Source: Candidatus Sungbacteria bacterium RIFCSPHIGHO2_02_FULL_52_23
GTDB lineage: Bacteria > Patescibacteriota > Minisyncoccia > Sungbacterales > HO2-52-23
Assembly (NCBI GenBank): GCA_001820655.1
Contig: MHQM01000022.1
Span: 1 to 11,453, forward strand
Direction: 5' to 3'
DNA length: 11,453 nt
Under the pieces are notes generated by a model. The model was not told where the DNA came from. It searched no databases and was given only the letters and a program-made list of their open reading frames with translations. A program made the position numbers and the translations under genes. Shown here piece after piece: positions 1 through 6,727 of this stretch. Position 1 is the first letter of the stretch. Each line of letters starts with the position of its first letter.

Positions 1-799
1 CTTCTCCGGGCTTGAATGCCTTGGAGTGCCACAGATAATCAAATTCCATGAAATCCACTCCCTTGCCAGGTATGGTGTGCGCGAGAATCAACACCGGCTT
101 TTCATACACCGATTGCGCGGTCTCATACGCATCCACTATCTCTTCAAAATTATGCCCGTTGATCTCTATCACATGCCAGTTAAATGCTTCGTACTTGGCG
201 CGCAGAGGCTCAAGCGGCATAATCGTCTCCGTCATGCCGTCTATCTGAATGTTATTGCGGTCAATGAGCGCCGTCAGATTATCCAGTTTTAGTTTGCCCG
301 CAAGCATGGCCGCTTCCCACGTCTGCCCGCATTCCTGCTCGCCATCGGACATAAGCGCGTAAATATTTATTTTTTTGGCATCCATTTTTGCGGCGATTGC
401 CATACCGACTGCCTGCGACAAGCCGGAACCAAGAGGCCCCGATGTCGTCTCAACTCCCGGAAGCGCCGTACGATGCGGATGCCCTTGAAGTCGTGCCCCA
501 AATTGACGCAAGGTTTTCAATTCCTCCACAGGAAAGTATCCGGCACGCGCCATAGCAGAATATCGCACCGGACAAATATGCCCATTAGAAAGCACGAGCC
601 GGTCGCGCTCGGGCCACTCGGGATTTTTCGGGTCTTGACGCAGAATATGGAAGTAAAGCGCGGCAAAAACATCAGCCATGCCCAAAGGCCCGCCGATATG
701 ACCAGAGCCTGCATCCGCGACCATCTCAATCACATCCTGACGGATATGATTTGCCATCTCCTCCAAAAATTTAATCTTGTCTTCGTGGAGATGCGGCAT
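1..799 (-). CDS. tkt: Transketolase, N-terminal (thiamine pyrophosphate) part, 3' end outside window
   Basis: Transfers two-carbon units between sugar phosphates in the non-oxidative pentose phosphate pathway, in the cytoplasm, using thiamine diphosphate. The visible 266 residues match the pyrimidine/diphosphate-binding half of the family. They show GSGHIGG at 31-37 with His34, SNGH at 71-74, the Gly-rich TSGPLGSGLSQAVGMA at 119-134, the cofactor motif SDG-EQECGQTWEA at 151-163 ending in DRNN at 180-183, and IPGKGVDFME near the edge. I took the ATG at 799 because the product then begins directly with the usual N-terminal helix (DKIKFLEEMANHIRQ). No clear Shine-Dalgarno site precedes it. It starts 4 bases after the pseudopilin stop, so the two are probably co-transcribed. 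The gene is cut by the window edge, so I cannot tell a full-length enzyme from the split N-terminal subunit common in such genomes. Confidence 0.95.
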   Translation of the reverse strand, partial: MPHLHEDKIKFLEEMANHIRQDVIEMVADAGSGHIGGPLGMADVFAALYFHILRQDPKNPEWPERDRLVLSNGHICPVRYSAMARAGYFPVEELKTLRQFGARLQGHPHRTALPGVETTSGPLGSGLSQAVGMAIAAKMDAKKINIYALMSDGEQECGQTWEAAMLAGKLKLDNLTALIDRNNIQIDGMTETIMPLEPLRAKYEAFNWHVIEINGHNFEEIVDAYETAQSVYEKPVLILAHTIPGKGVDFMEFDYLWHSKAFKPGE

Positions 800-803
800 A
801 TTA

Positions 804-1307
804 CTAGTACGGATTACATATACAGTAGTATCTGCTTGCCACCGTGGAACTGCACCAATTAGCAGTCGGGAACGGCCTGCATGAGCCGAATGGCGGCACT
901 ATCGTCGCAGAAATCGCCTCAAGGTCAGTGACTAAGAGTCCTCCGATGGTTCCTCTATAGTTGTAGTATCTATAGCCGATACCGGAGGGATTCTTCGGTA
1001 GCACCGAGAGGAATCCTTCAGTACGCAATTGCTGGGCCATGCTATCAAAATTAGCCGTCCATGGGGATGCTCCGACCGCCGTTTCATTTGGGTATCTGCC
1101 GTATTTATCAAAATAGAATGCCAAGGCTCTTTGAACTGCCTGAAAATCAGCGATACGGCGCGCATCGCGTGCTTTTATCCGTGCAGAATTCAAGCTTGCC
1201 AGGACGACTGTCGCAAGAAGCGAAATAATTGAGATAACGACGAGCAATTCAATGAGAGTAAATCCTCTCGGAGAACGCATGGCGGCGCGTAATTTCATCA
1301 GGGTCAT
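804..1307 (-). CDS. Type IV pilin-like / pseudopilin protein with class III signal peptide
   Basis: A 167-residue pilin-family protein. The first 15 residues form a short basic leader ending in SPRG, followed by FTLIELLVVISII. This is the classic prepilin peptidase site: cleavage after Gly15, Phe at +1, Glu at +5, then a hydrophobic helix over residues 16-37. The globular part has an alpha spine (ARDARRIADFQAVQRALAFYFDKYGRYP) like that of GspG/PilA-type pseudopilins. Four Cys in the C-terminal 40 residues (GSCRP, NWCSS, YYCICNPY) could form disulfides once exported. Starts at Met4 or Met10 are possible but would shorten the leader. It lies between a small membrane-protein gene and transketolase, with no other pilus genes in view. 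It could be a fibre subunit for attachment or DNA uptake or a minor pseudopilin; the sequence does not decide. Confidence 0.9.
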   Translation of the reverse strand: MTLMKLRAAMRSPRGFTLIELLVVISIISLLATVVLASLNSARIKARDARRIADFQAVQRALAFYFDKYGRYPNETAVGASPWTANFDSMAQQLRTEGFLSVLPKNPSGIGYRYYNYRGTIGGLLVTDLEAISATIVPPFGSCRPFPTANWCSSTVASRYYCICNPY

Positions 1308-1328
1308 ATGTTTTATCTTTATAATATA

Positions 1329-1356
1329 AATATAAGTCTAGCCAGATCTAACTCAA
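1329..1356 (-). promoter_or_regulatory. Possible sigma70-type promoter for the pseudopilin gene
   Basis: On the minus strand TTGAGT (1356-1351) and TATATT (1334-1329) are separated by 16 bases, with an AT-rich stretch running to the ATG at 1307. The -35 box overlaps the stop codon of the upstream gene. It is a moderate match only, and AT-rich gaps give such matches by chance. If real, it would let the pilin be expressed apart from the upstream epimerase gene. Confidence 0.3.
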
Positions 1357-1610
1357 ACATTGGGGGGGAGCTCCACCACCCCTGATCCCCCAAAAGACCG
1401 CACAAGCGCTATAATAGCTCCTCCAAGCAAAAGAATTGCAATGACCATAAGAATCTTGGTAATCCGGCGAGCATCGCTAATCCGCCCTCCGGAAAGTTTT
1501 ACGATAAGATTTCCGATAGCACCATAGTTTTGCGATCCTGCCACCACGCTCTCAGGGCGCGCTTCAAGAACCTGCGGATTCTGTTTTTTATATTCCTCCA
1601 GAAGATCCAT
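1353..1610 (-). CDS. Small single-TM hypothetical protein
   Basis: I do not recognise a family. The 85 residues begin with a charged, soluble-looking segment (MDLLEEYKKQNPQVLEARPES), pass through a Gly/Ser-rich stretch, then a basic patch (SGGRISDARRITK, about residues 40-52). One clear transmembrane helix follows (ILMVIAILLLGGAIIALV, about 53-70), and a short tail ends in ELPPNV. The basic patch before the helix suggests an N-in orientation. It starts 18 bases after the epimerase stop and ends 45 bases before the pseudopilin start, so it belongs to the same run. No Shine-Dalgarno site is visible before the ATG. A role beside the pilin is possible but rests only on adjacency. Confidence 0.7.
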   Translation of the reverse strand: MDLLEEYKKQNPQVLEARPESVVAGSQNYGAIGNLIVKLSGGRISDARRITKILMVIAILLLGGAIIALVRSFGGSGVVELPPNV

Positions 1611-1628
1611 ATAGATATGTAAATAAGT

Positions 1629-2267
1629 TTAAACTCCCGCCTCGCGGCGAAGGGCGCTTATCGCGCCGCCAATATCGCCCGAAGCAAAGATCGCCGATCC
1701 TGCGACAAGCAACCCCGCTCCCGCTTCACTGATCTTGCGGGCATTTCTTATAGTCACTCCCCCGTCTATTTCCACTATACACCCGGGGCACGCCTCCCGT
1801 ATATGCCGGATTTCCCCAAGCATGTCGGATGCCGCAGCTTGGCCGGATGCTCCCGGAGACACGCGCAGGATCAGCACCATATCTATTTTCCCACACCAAG
1901 GCACGAGCAAGCTCCAAGGCGTATCCGGACGTATGGCAAACCCCACCTCCTTCCCCGCTTCATGGCACTTTCGGATCACAAGATCAGGATCTCGCATCGC
2001 CTCAAGATGCATAATCACGCGCTTAATCGGCTCCACAAGCCATTGGCCGAGAATCTCCTCCGGCTCCTCTACCATCAAATGCACTTCCGCATTTAATTTC
2101 GCCTTCAAAAGCGCCAAATCCTGCGGATTGCGCCATGTCTCGTGTTTTGAAAACACGCCGTCCGTCACATCCAAATGGCACCACGAAACATACGGTTCAA
2201 CTTTCGCGATTTGTTCTTGCACTTCGGCGAATGTAAGTGCGTTGATTGAGGGAATGATTTCTACCAT
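1629..2267 (-). CDS. rpe: Divergent ribulose-phosphate 3-epimerase
   Basis: Interconverts ribulose 5-phosphate and xylulose 5-phosphate, a metal-dependent TIM-barrel enzyme of the pentose phosphate pathway. Of the expected 210-220 residues it has 212. Family landmarks in order: IIPSI with Ser7; HLDVTDG with His31 and Asp33 (metal/catalytic); EVHLMVEEPEE with His63 and Met65; RVSPGASGQ in place of the usual VNPGFGGQ; EIDGGV with Asp168, the second catalytic acid; and VAGSAIF at 188-194 for phosphate binding. Odd points: the Met usual in the HxDxMDG motif is Thr35, and the loop normally reading FVPNITFG is SKHETWRNP. All metal ligands and both catalytic acids are present, so activity is likely. 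It is sandwiched between rpiB and the small membrane protein, and transketolase lies two genes on, which supports the pathway assignment. Confidence 0.85.
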   Translation of the reverse strand: MVEIIPSINALTFAEVQEQIAKVEPYVSWCHLDVTDGVFSKHETWRNPQDLALLKAKLNAEVHLMVEEPEEILGQWLVEPIKRVIMHLEAMRDPDLVIRKCHEAGKEVGFAIRPDTPWSLLVPWCGKIDMVLILRVSPGASGQAAASDMLGEIRHIREACPGCIVEIDGGVTIRNARKISEAGAGLLVAGSAIFASGDIGGAISALRREAGV

Positions 2268-2274
2268 ACAGATA

Positions 2275-2367
2275 ATACGAATACACGAATATATACGAAT
2301 AGCACGAATAGCGTCTCAAGATTGATTTGTAAATCAGTAGGTCTAGTGTATATTCGTGTATTCGTAT
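2275..2367. repeat. Intergenic inverted repeat built from ACGAATA units
   Basis: Left arm 2275-2293 and right arm 2349-2367 are a perfect 19-bp inverted repeat. The left side carries four copies of ACGAATA starting at 2277, 2285, 2295 and 2304. The right side has two complementary copies. The loop holds a small GATTT/AAATC hairpin. The element fills the gap between rpiB and rpe, starting 2 bases after the rpiB stop codon and ending 8 bases before the rpe ATG. In the transcript it would be a strong hairpin between the two reading frames. There is no T-tract, so it is not a standard terminator. Confidence 0.85.
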
Positions 2368-2369
2368 GA

Positions 2370-2825
2370 TCATTTAAAGTTAGCCGCCTCTATTTCCTCA
2401 ATCTCTTTCAATCGCCTTATATGCCGCTCTTCGCCCGAAAAAGGCGTCTCAAGCCACACAGTCACGATTTTAGATGCCTGCATCTCGTCGGATTCGTCAG
2501 ATGCAAGCACCAACACATTGGCATCATCATCATTGCGCGATTTCTTCGCTTCATCCATATCCCAGCAAAGAGCCGCCCGTATACCGCGAAATTTGTTTGC
2601 TACAATATCCATCCCCTGTCCTGATCCGCATAAGAAAATCCCTTTGTGCTCTTGAGTATTTTGGGCGATCTTTGCCGCCGCCGCAACGGCAAAGTCCGTA
2701 TAGTCGTCCTGCGGGTCATACATTAAAGCCCCACAGTCTTCCGTCGCGATCCCCCGCTCTGCCAAAAACTTTTTGAGCGCCTCTTTCCGCGCAAATCCCC
2801 TATGGTCTGCGGCAAGGTATATCAT
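2370..2825 (-). CDS. rpiB: RpiB/LacAB-family sugar-phosphate isomerase (ribose-5-phosphate isomerase B)
   Basis: Isomerises ribose 5-phosphate and ribulose 5-phosphate. An upstream in-frame ATG at 2900 exists. I chose 2825 because the product then starts MIYLAADHRGF, exactly like the family, and the extra 25 residues would come from intergenic hairpin DNA. At 151 residues it has normal length. Landmarks: ADHRGF at 6-11, DYTDFA at 41-46, the catalytic Cys66 in FLCGSGQGM, ANKFRGIRAA at 76-85, and SR-NDDD-ANVL at 96-105. In E. coli RpiB the ring-opening His99 sits in the ARxHNxAN motif; here that position is Asp99. Cys66 and the phosphate-binding Arg residues are kept, so it is an isomerase of this family, but the substrate may not be ribose 5-phosphate. 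The downstream epimerase and transketolase make that substrate the best guess. Confidence 0.9.
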   Translation of the reverse strand: MIYLAADHRGFARKEALKKFLAERGIATEDCGALMYDPQDDYTDFAVAAAAKIAQNTQEHKGIFLCGSGQGMDIVANKFRGIRAALCWDMDEAKKSRNDDDANVLVLASDESDEMQASKIVTVWLETPFSGEERHIRRLKEIEEIEAANFK

Positions 2826-2849
2826 ATGAATAGAATAAAGGGTATACGA

Positions 2850-2927
2850 CCGCGGGGCAAGCCCCGCGGGTGCGTCGTCGCTCGGATGAAATGCGAGCAA
2901 GCTCGCATTTCGCTCCTCGCTAGACGC
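2850..2927. repeat. Two perfect GC-rich hairpins upstream of rpiB
   Basis: Arms 2850-2858 and 2861-2869 (CCGCGGGGC / GCCCCGCGG) form a 9-bp stem. Arms 2888-2898 and 2901-2911 (GAAATGCGAGC / GCTCGCATTTC) form an 11-bp stem, flanked further out by GCGTC (2872-2876) and GACGC (2923-2927). Each has only a 2-base unpaired centre in DNA. Neither is followed by a T-tract on either strand. They sit in the rpiB leader, about 25 to 100 bases upstream of its ATG. Confidence 0.8.
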
Positions 2928-2932
2928 AATAA

Positions 2933-3025
2933 AGAATTATGGGTAATGAATCAAGGAGAATATTCAACTTGGGACTGTTCTTATCTCCTATCCCCCTTGA
3001 TTCATGATTCTTGCTTCCTGATTCT
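2933..3025. repeat. Inverted array of 7-nt TGATTCN words (4 + 4) after rodA
   Basis: The right side is four consecutive 7-base units at 2998-3025: TGATTCA, TGATTCT, TGCTTCC, TGATTCT. The left side, 2933-2960, reads as four degenerate reverse-complement units, AGAATTA, TGGGTAA, TGAATCA, AGGAGAA. The best-paired core is ATGAATCAAGG (2946-2956) with CCTTGATTCAT (2995-3005). The array begins 3 bases past the rodA stop codon, so it forms the 3' untranslated end of rodA. It could end or stabilise the rodA transcript, but no T-tract follows. Confidence 0.75.
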
Positions 3026-3028
3026 CGT

Positions 3029-4144
3029 CTACTCTATCTCTCTGCGCGCGTTGATTTTGATATTCTGCACGATGCCGACTCCGATCAAAGACATCACGAG
3101 GCTTGAGCCGCCATATGAGACAAATGGCAGGGTAATACCCGTAATCGGCATCACAGCCATATTCATGCCGATATGGATAAACGTCTGCGCAAAAAGGAGC
3201 GCTGAAAAGCCGAGCGTGTACAGCCGCGAAAAGTTATCACGCGCGCGCATGCCAATGCGTACGATCCGCCAAAGAACCATAAAATAAAGCCCGAGCAAAA
3301 TCAGCGTACCGACATACCCCCATTCTTCCGCATATGCCGCAAAGACAAAGTCGGTTTCGGGCTCCGGGAGAAAATGCAGGTGCGACTGCGACCCATACCC
3401 TAAGCCCTTTCCGAGGGTCTGTCCCGAGCCCACGGCAATCATGGACTGGATCATCTGATACCCGGCACCCTTCGGATCGCGATACGGATCCAGAAAAGAC
3501 GTGATACGCGCTTTCTGATACGGCAGAAGTACGGCAAACCATGCGACGCACGCCACTGCGACTCCTATCAGCAGGAGCGAGAAAAAATGCCGTACTTTCA
3601 TCCCCGAGAAAAGCACGACCGTAATCCATACTGCGATCAGCACGATCGCCGATCCCAGATCGGGCTGCGCCAGTACGAGCAAGGTCGGCACCAATACATA
3701 GAGGCCCGATACGACGAGATGCCGTATGCGATAAATCTCAATATGCCGCTTGGAAAAAAACTTTGCGAGCAGGATGACAAGCGCAAGTTTTGCAAGCTCC
3801 ACGGGCTGGACCGCAACGCCCGCGAACTGAAACCACGCTTTGATCCCGCGCACCCGCACGCCGAGCAGGAGGATTGCCGCGAGCAAAATCACGCTTATCA
3901 GATAAAACAAAAAGACCGCAGCGCTTTGGGTGCGGAAAAGACGGAAGTCCACGAAACTTGCCGATACAAAAACGACGATACCGATCCCCGCCCACAAAAG
4001 CTGGCGCCAAAAAAAAGGAAACGCGCTCACGCCCGATAGGCTGGAGAGCGACATCAGCCCGATCGCGACAAGCAAAAACACAGATACGGTCAGTATCCAA
4101 TCGTATTGCTTGCTGTGCTCTACGAGCCCTCTCAAGAGATTCAT
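3029..4144 (-). CDS. rodA: RodA-type SEDS peptidoglycan glycosyltransferase
   Basis: Polymerises lipid II into glycan strands during side-wall growth, working with a class B penicillin-binding protein in the inner membrane. The 371 residues contain about ten hydrophobic helices, the normal count. SEDS signatures are clear: RGIKAWFQFAGVAVQPVELAK at about 99-119, AQPDLGSA at 159-166, the long extracellular loop RITSFLDPYRDPKGAGYQ at 213-230, and GKGLGYGSQSHLHFLPEPETDF with the essential Asp265 (equivalent to E. coli RodA Asp262). The C-terminal THIGMN-like FIHIGMNMAVMPITGITLPFVSYGGSS follows. The wording of the last motifs is closer to RodA than to FtsW. The ATG at 4144 gives the expected cytoplasmic N-terminus. 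AGGCGG lies only 1 base upstream, too close to be a good ribosome site. The 5' leader is an almost complete inverted-repeat element, so its expression may depend on that structure. Confidence 0.95.
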   Translation of the reverse strand: MNLLRGLVEHSKQYDWILTVSVFLLVAIGLMSLSSLSGVSAFPFFWRQLLWAGIGIVVFVSASFVDFRLFRTQSAAVFLFYLISVILLAAILLLGVRVRGIKAWFQFAGVAVQPVELAKLALVILLAKFFSKRHIEIYRIRHLVVSGLYVLVPTLLVLAQPDLGSAIVLIAVWITVVLFSGMKVRHFFSLLLIGVAVACVAWFAVLLPYQKARITSFLDPYRDPKGAGYQMIQSMIAVGSGQTLGKGLGYGSQSHLHFLPEPETDFVFAAYAEEWGYVGTLILLGLYFMVLWRIVRIGMRARDNFSRLYTLGFSALLFAQTFIHIGMNMAVMPITGITLPFVSYGGSSLVMSLIGVGIVQNIKINARREIE

Positions 4145-4150
4145 ACCGCC

Positions 4151-4317
4151 TAGAGCATGTCCAAAAACCCCATATTCTGCTGTAATCGCATAATTGCGGC
4201 TACGAAGCCCAACGACTCGTCCTCAATGTATGAACCCATACATCTCGGACTCCGCCGGGGCTTCTCGCTCGCAATTATGCGATTTCGCAACGAAAGAGGG
4301 TTTTTGGACATGCTCTA
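4151..4317. repeat. 167-bp inverted-repeat element with TA-flanked 20-bp perfect ends
   Basis: Ends 4151-4170 (TAGAGCATGTCCAAAAACCC) and 4298-4317 are perfect reverse complements. Moving inward there is a 13/13 unpaired pocket, a perfect 15-bp block (4184-4198 with 4270-4284), a 5/5 pocket, a 7-bp block (4204-4210 with 4258-4264), and a central ATGTATG/CATACAT hairpin. The pockets are symmetric, so the whole unit folds back on itself. It fills the gap between the Cys-motif gene and rodA, and the TAG stop of the former is the outermost triplet of the right end. The architecture matches a small non-autonomous mobile element (MITE or REPIN-like). No transposase is present. Confidence 0.85.
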
Positions 4318-5109
4318 TTCGGGAATGAGGATCGTATGCGGCTCAAAGACATTCGCACGCGGATACACCTCTATCGTACCTACGATACCCGGCAATACGG
4401 CAGGCCAGATGGACTTGATTGTCGCGCGCTCGCCCGCTCGAATCCCACCCCCCGCGACTCTGTTTGCGCCGAGAAGATTCCCCTGCGGATCAAAAACCAC
4501 GATTCCCGTCTCAATCGCCGCAAGATCCAGGCCGCTTGAATTAAGCACGCCCGCCTGCACGACACTCTGCTTGCGCGCATTTTCTTCAGTCACCATATGC
4601 TCGCGGGATTCTACGGTCAGGAGAGGAGAAGTAGCATTCGTCGCCTGCCATTCTATCCTGGTCACTTTGAAATCTATCCTCACGGGATCGCGCGACGTAC
4701 GCAAGGCAGGCTCAATGATATACAAGCGCTCCTGCGGATAGACAAACGATATGCCTGTCTTGCGCGCGACCGCGCCGAATTTGTCATAAAGATTAAATTC
4801 ATATTCTATTTCTGCCGATGCGAGAAACTCATTTTTGTTTTCCACGAGCGCTACCGCGTCGTACAGATTTGCGCCGGCGGGAGCGACCCGCGCCCAGAAA
4901 ATTGTGAGCGCTTTCGGGTTTCGCAGTTCGCATGACGCGCACGGGCCTCCGCAATCCGTAGCCACCTCCCCTTGATTTTTGCGGCCGTCCGTGCAAGTTG
5001 GCGCCGGGATCAGTCCCCTCCCAAACCAAAATACGATTCCTCCGGTGATGACCAGGAGAATCCCCACGACGATGAGTTGTCTTTTTATCCTCCACGAGAT
5101 CATATCCAC
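4315..5109 (-). CDS. Membrane-anchored protein with Cys cluster and two beta-type domains
   Basis: Unknown function. The 264 residues start at GTG 5109, or perhaps at ATG 5103 two codons later. A basic N-terminus (WRIKRQ) precedes one transmembrane helix at about 12-30, so the rest should lie outside the membrane. Directly after the helix is a Cys motif, TCTDGRKNQGE...TDCGGPCASC, with Cys39, 53, 57 and 60 arranged C-x13-C-x3-C-x2-C. Two beta-rich segments follow. One is at about 68-150, with VALVENKNEF...YEFNLYDKFG, resembling FxLYD/LEA14-type domains. The other is at about 175-264, with IVVFDPQGNLLG. I recall similar short-linker Cys-motif proteins from Parcubacteria but cannot name a family. 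The stop codon lies inside the end of the adjoining inverted-repeat element, so the C-terminus may have been trimmed when that element arrived. A 5S rRNA terminator lies just upstream. Confidence 0.8.
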   Translation of the reverse strand: MDMISWRIKRQLIVVGILLVITGGIVFWFGRGLIPAPTCTDGRKNQGEVATDCGGPCASCELRNPKALTIFWARVAPAGANLYDAVALVENKNEFLASAEIEYEFNLYDKFGAVARKTGISFVYPQERLYIIEPALRTSRDPVRIDFKVTRIEWQATNATSPLLTVESREHMVTEENARKQSVVQAGVLNSSGLDLAAIETGIVVFDPQGNLLGANRVAGGGIRAGERATIKSIWPAVLPGIVGTIEVYPRANVFEPHTILIPE

Positions 5110-5135
5110 ATGGTATCATTTTTTCTTACAAAATC

Positions 5136-5157
5136 AAAAACCCCGCATGCAGGGCTT
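5136..5157 (-). terminator. Rho-independent terminator after 5S rRNA
   Basis: On the minus strand CCCTGCATGCGGGG (5154-5141) can pair CCCU with GGGG around a GC-rich loop, and a run of five T (5140-5136) follows, continuing as GATTTTG. It sits a few bases past the 5S 3' end, the expected place for the end of the rRNA transcript. Confidence 0.75.
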
Positions 5158-5162
5158 TCTAA

Positions 5163-5281
5163 GGCCGGCGAACCCTACTTTCCCAGGCGTTAATTTACAC
5201 CAAGTATCATCGGGCCGGCGCACTTTCACTGCTCTGTTCGGAATGGGAAGAGGTGGGGCATGCGCCGGTGAATCACCGGCC
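5163..5281 (-). rRNA. rrf: 5S ribosomal RNA
   Basis: About 119 nt. The ends pair as helix I: GGCCGGTG at the 5' end (5281-5274) with CGCCGGCC at the 3' end (5170-5163). Inside are the conserved loop sequence CCCATTCCGAACAGAGCAGTGAAA, typical of bacterial 5S loops B and C, then CGATGATACTTGGTG and CCTGGGAAAGTAGG. End positions are set from the terminal helix and may be off by a base or two. It lies about 120 bases downstream of 23S, in the same transcript. Confidence 0.95.
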
Positions 5282-5311
5282 GGAGAAAACCTTGCGTACG
5301 GGGTTTTCCGG
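5281..5311 (-). other. Hairpin at the 5S 5' boundary, possible processing signal
   Basis: GAAAACC (5285-5291) pairs with GGTTTTC (5302-5308), extended by CGG/CCG, giving a stem-loop in the 23S-5S spacer directly before mature 5S. Its position fits a precursor processing stem. No experimental support is available from sequence alone. Confidence 0.5.
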
Positions 5312-5319
5312 CATTTTTC

Positions 5320-5380
5320 TAGAACCCATCTCAAAAATAGCTTTGATTGGAGCCAAAATGTATTTTTGAGATGGGTTCTA
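5320..5380. repeat. 61-bp perfect 20-bp inverted-repeat element in the 23S-5S spacer
   Basis: Arms 5320-5339 (TAGAACCCATCTCAAAAATA) and 5361-5380 are exact reverse complements around a 21-base centre. The ends begin with TAGA and contain CAAAAA, as do the ends of the 4151-4317 element, and each is bordered by TA. In the rRNA precursor it would form a 20-bp hairpin between 23S and 5S, a possible double-strand nuclease target. It is either a small mobile-element relic or a spacer processing stem. Confidence 0.85.
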
Positions 5381-5522
5381 TATGTAGTATATATGTGCTG
5401 GGTTGGGTAGATGAAAACAATCATTAGTACCGCTCGGCTGAAGCGCTTACGCGCCGTACACCTGCGGCCTATCAACCTCGTCATCTCCGAGGGATCTTAA
5501 ATAATACCTTATCTTGAGGCAC

Positions 5523-5553
<31 letters not shown>

Positions 5554-6567
5554 GTTTCCGAACATAGCTACCCAGCGGTGCCCTTGGCAGGACAGCTGGT
5601 AGACCAGAGGTTCGTTCATCCCGGTCCTCTCGTACTAGGGACGACCCCTCTCAAGTATTGTCGCCTGTGGTAGATAGGAGACCAACCTGTCTCACGACGG
5701 TTTGAACCCAGCTCGCGTACCTTTTTAATCGGCGAACAGCCGAACGCTTGGGAGCTTCTTCACCCCCGCGCTAAGGTGAGCCGACATCGAGGTGCCGAAC
5801 TCCGCCGTCGCTATGGACGCTTGGGCGGAACTAGCCTGTTATCCCCGGAGTAGCTTTTGTCTGTTAATCTCTGGCCTTATTCTAGTAAGTGCCATCGGTT
5901 CACTAAGCTCTGCTTTCGCACCTGCGCGGCATACCCGCCTTGCAGTCAAGCTGGCTTTTCCCTTTACAGGTCCTGCGCGATTTCCATCCGCGCTAAGCCA
6001 ACCTTAATAGACTCCTCCATTACTTTTTGGGAGGAATGTGCCCCACATAAACTGCCCACCAGACACTGTCCCGATGGCGTTTGACGCCATCGGTGAGAAC
6101 ATATCATTTTCAAGAACGGTATTTCACTGACGAGTCCATCCCGACCGGAACCGGAACTTCAACCTCTCCCGTCTATGCTACGCATCAAAACGATATGCTC
6201 AATATCAAGCTACAGTAAAGCTTCCGGGGTCTTTTCGTCTAACCACAGGTAACCGGCATCTTCACCGGTACTGTATTTTCACCGGGCTCCTCGTTGAGAC
6301 AGTCCCCCAGTCGTTACGCCTTTCATGCGCTTCGGAACTTACCCGAAAAGGAATTGCGCTACTTTAACACGGTTATAGTTACCGCGGACATTGACGAGGG
6401 CTTGGCACCCAGAGCAAAACAACTTTGATATAATCTCAGCCACTCCACAAGAATGCTTAACCTTCTCGCATTGGTCAGGCGTCACCCCCTATATATCCTC
6501 TTACGAGTTTGCAGGGAGCTGTGTTTTTGGTAAACAGTCGCCAGGGATACTTTTGTTGCAGCCCCGC

Positions 6568-6727
6568 GCTCCGCATACGCTTCGCTAAATGAAAAACGTA
6601 AAGACAAAAACGTAAAACTGCGGCATCGCTTCGTGATGGATTCTTCTAAATCCTACGAGCGAAGCGAGTGCAATAGTTTTTCATTTTTCGTTTTTAGTTT
6701 TTCGCTTAGTGCTTCGTATGCGAAGCA
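6568..6727 (-). other. 23S helix 63 extension made of 7-nt A-rich words
   Basis: Replaces the tip of the helix that follows GCCGTAAGTTCGCGATAAGGC and precedes GGGGCTGCAAC in the rRNA (E. coli about 1710-1750). The two ~70-base sides pair imperfectly. The outer stem is GCATACG-rich and the inner stem is CGCTTCG-rich. Between them lie four 7-base units on each side: plus-strand GAAAAAC, GTAAAGA, CAAAAAC, GTAAAAC (6591-6618) facing GTTTTTC, ATTTTTC, GTTTTTA, GTTTTTC (6676-6703). The AT-rich words contrast with the rest of the 23S. Confidence 0.8.

Noticed and set aside
473..862. Plus-strand open frame of 129 codons at the left edge
   Set aside because: It is antisense to the clearly conserved transketolase and pseudopilin genes and resembles no known protein.
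2275..2312. CRISPR-like direct repeats (ACGAATA)
   Set aside because: Units are 7 bases with 1-3-base gaps, mirrored by an inverted arm, with no spacers or cas genes.
2826..2900. Upstream ATG at 2900 as rpiB start
   Set aside because: It would add 25 residues encoded by the intergenic hairpins and absent from the family; MIYLAADHRGF is the expected N-terminus.
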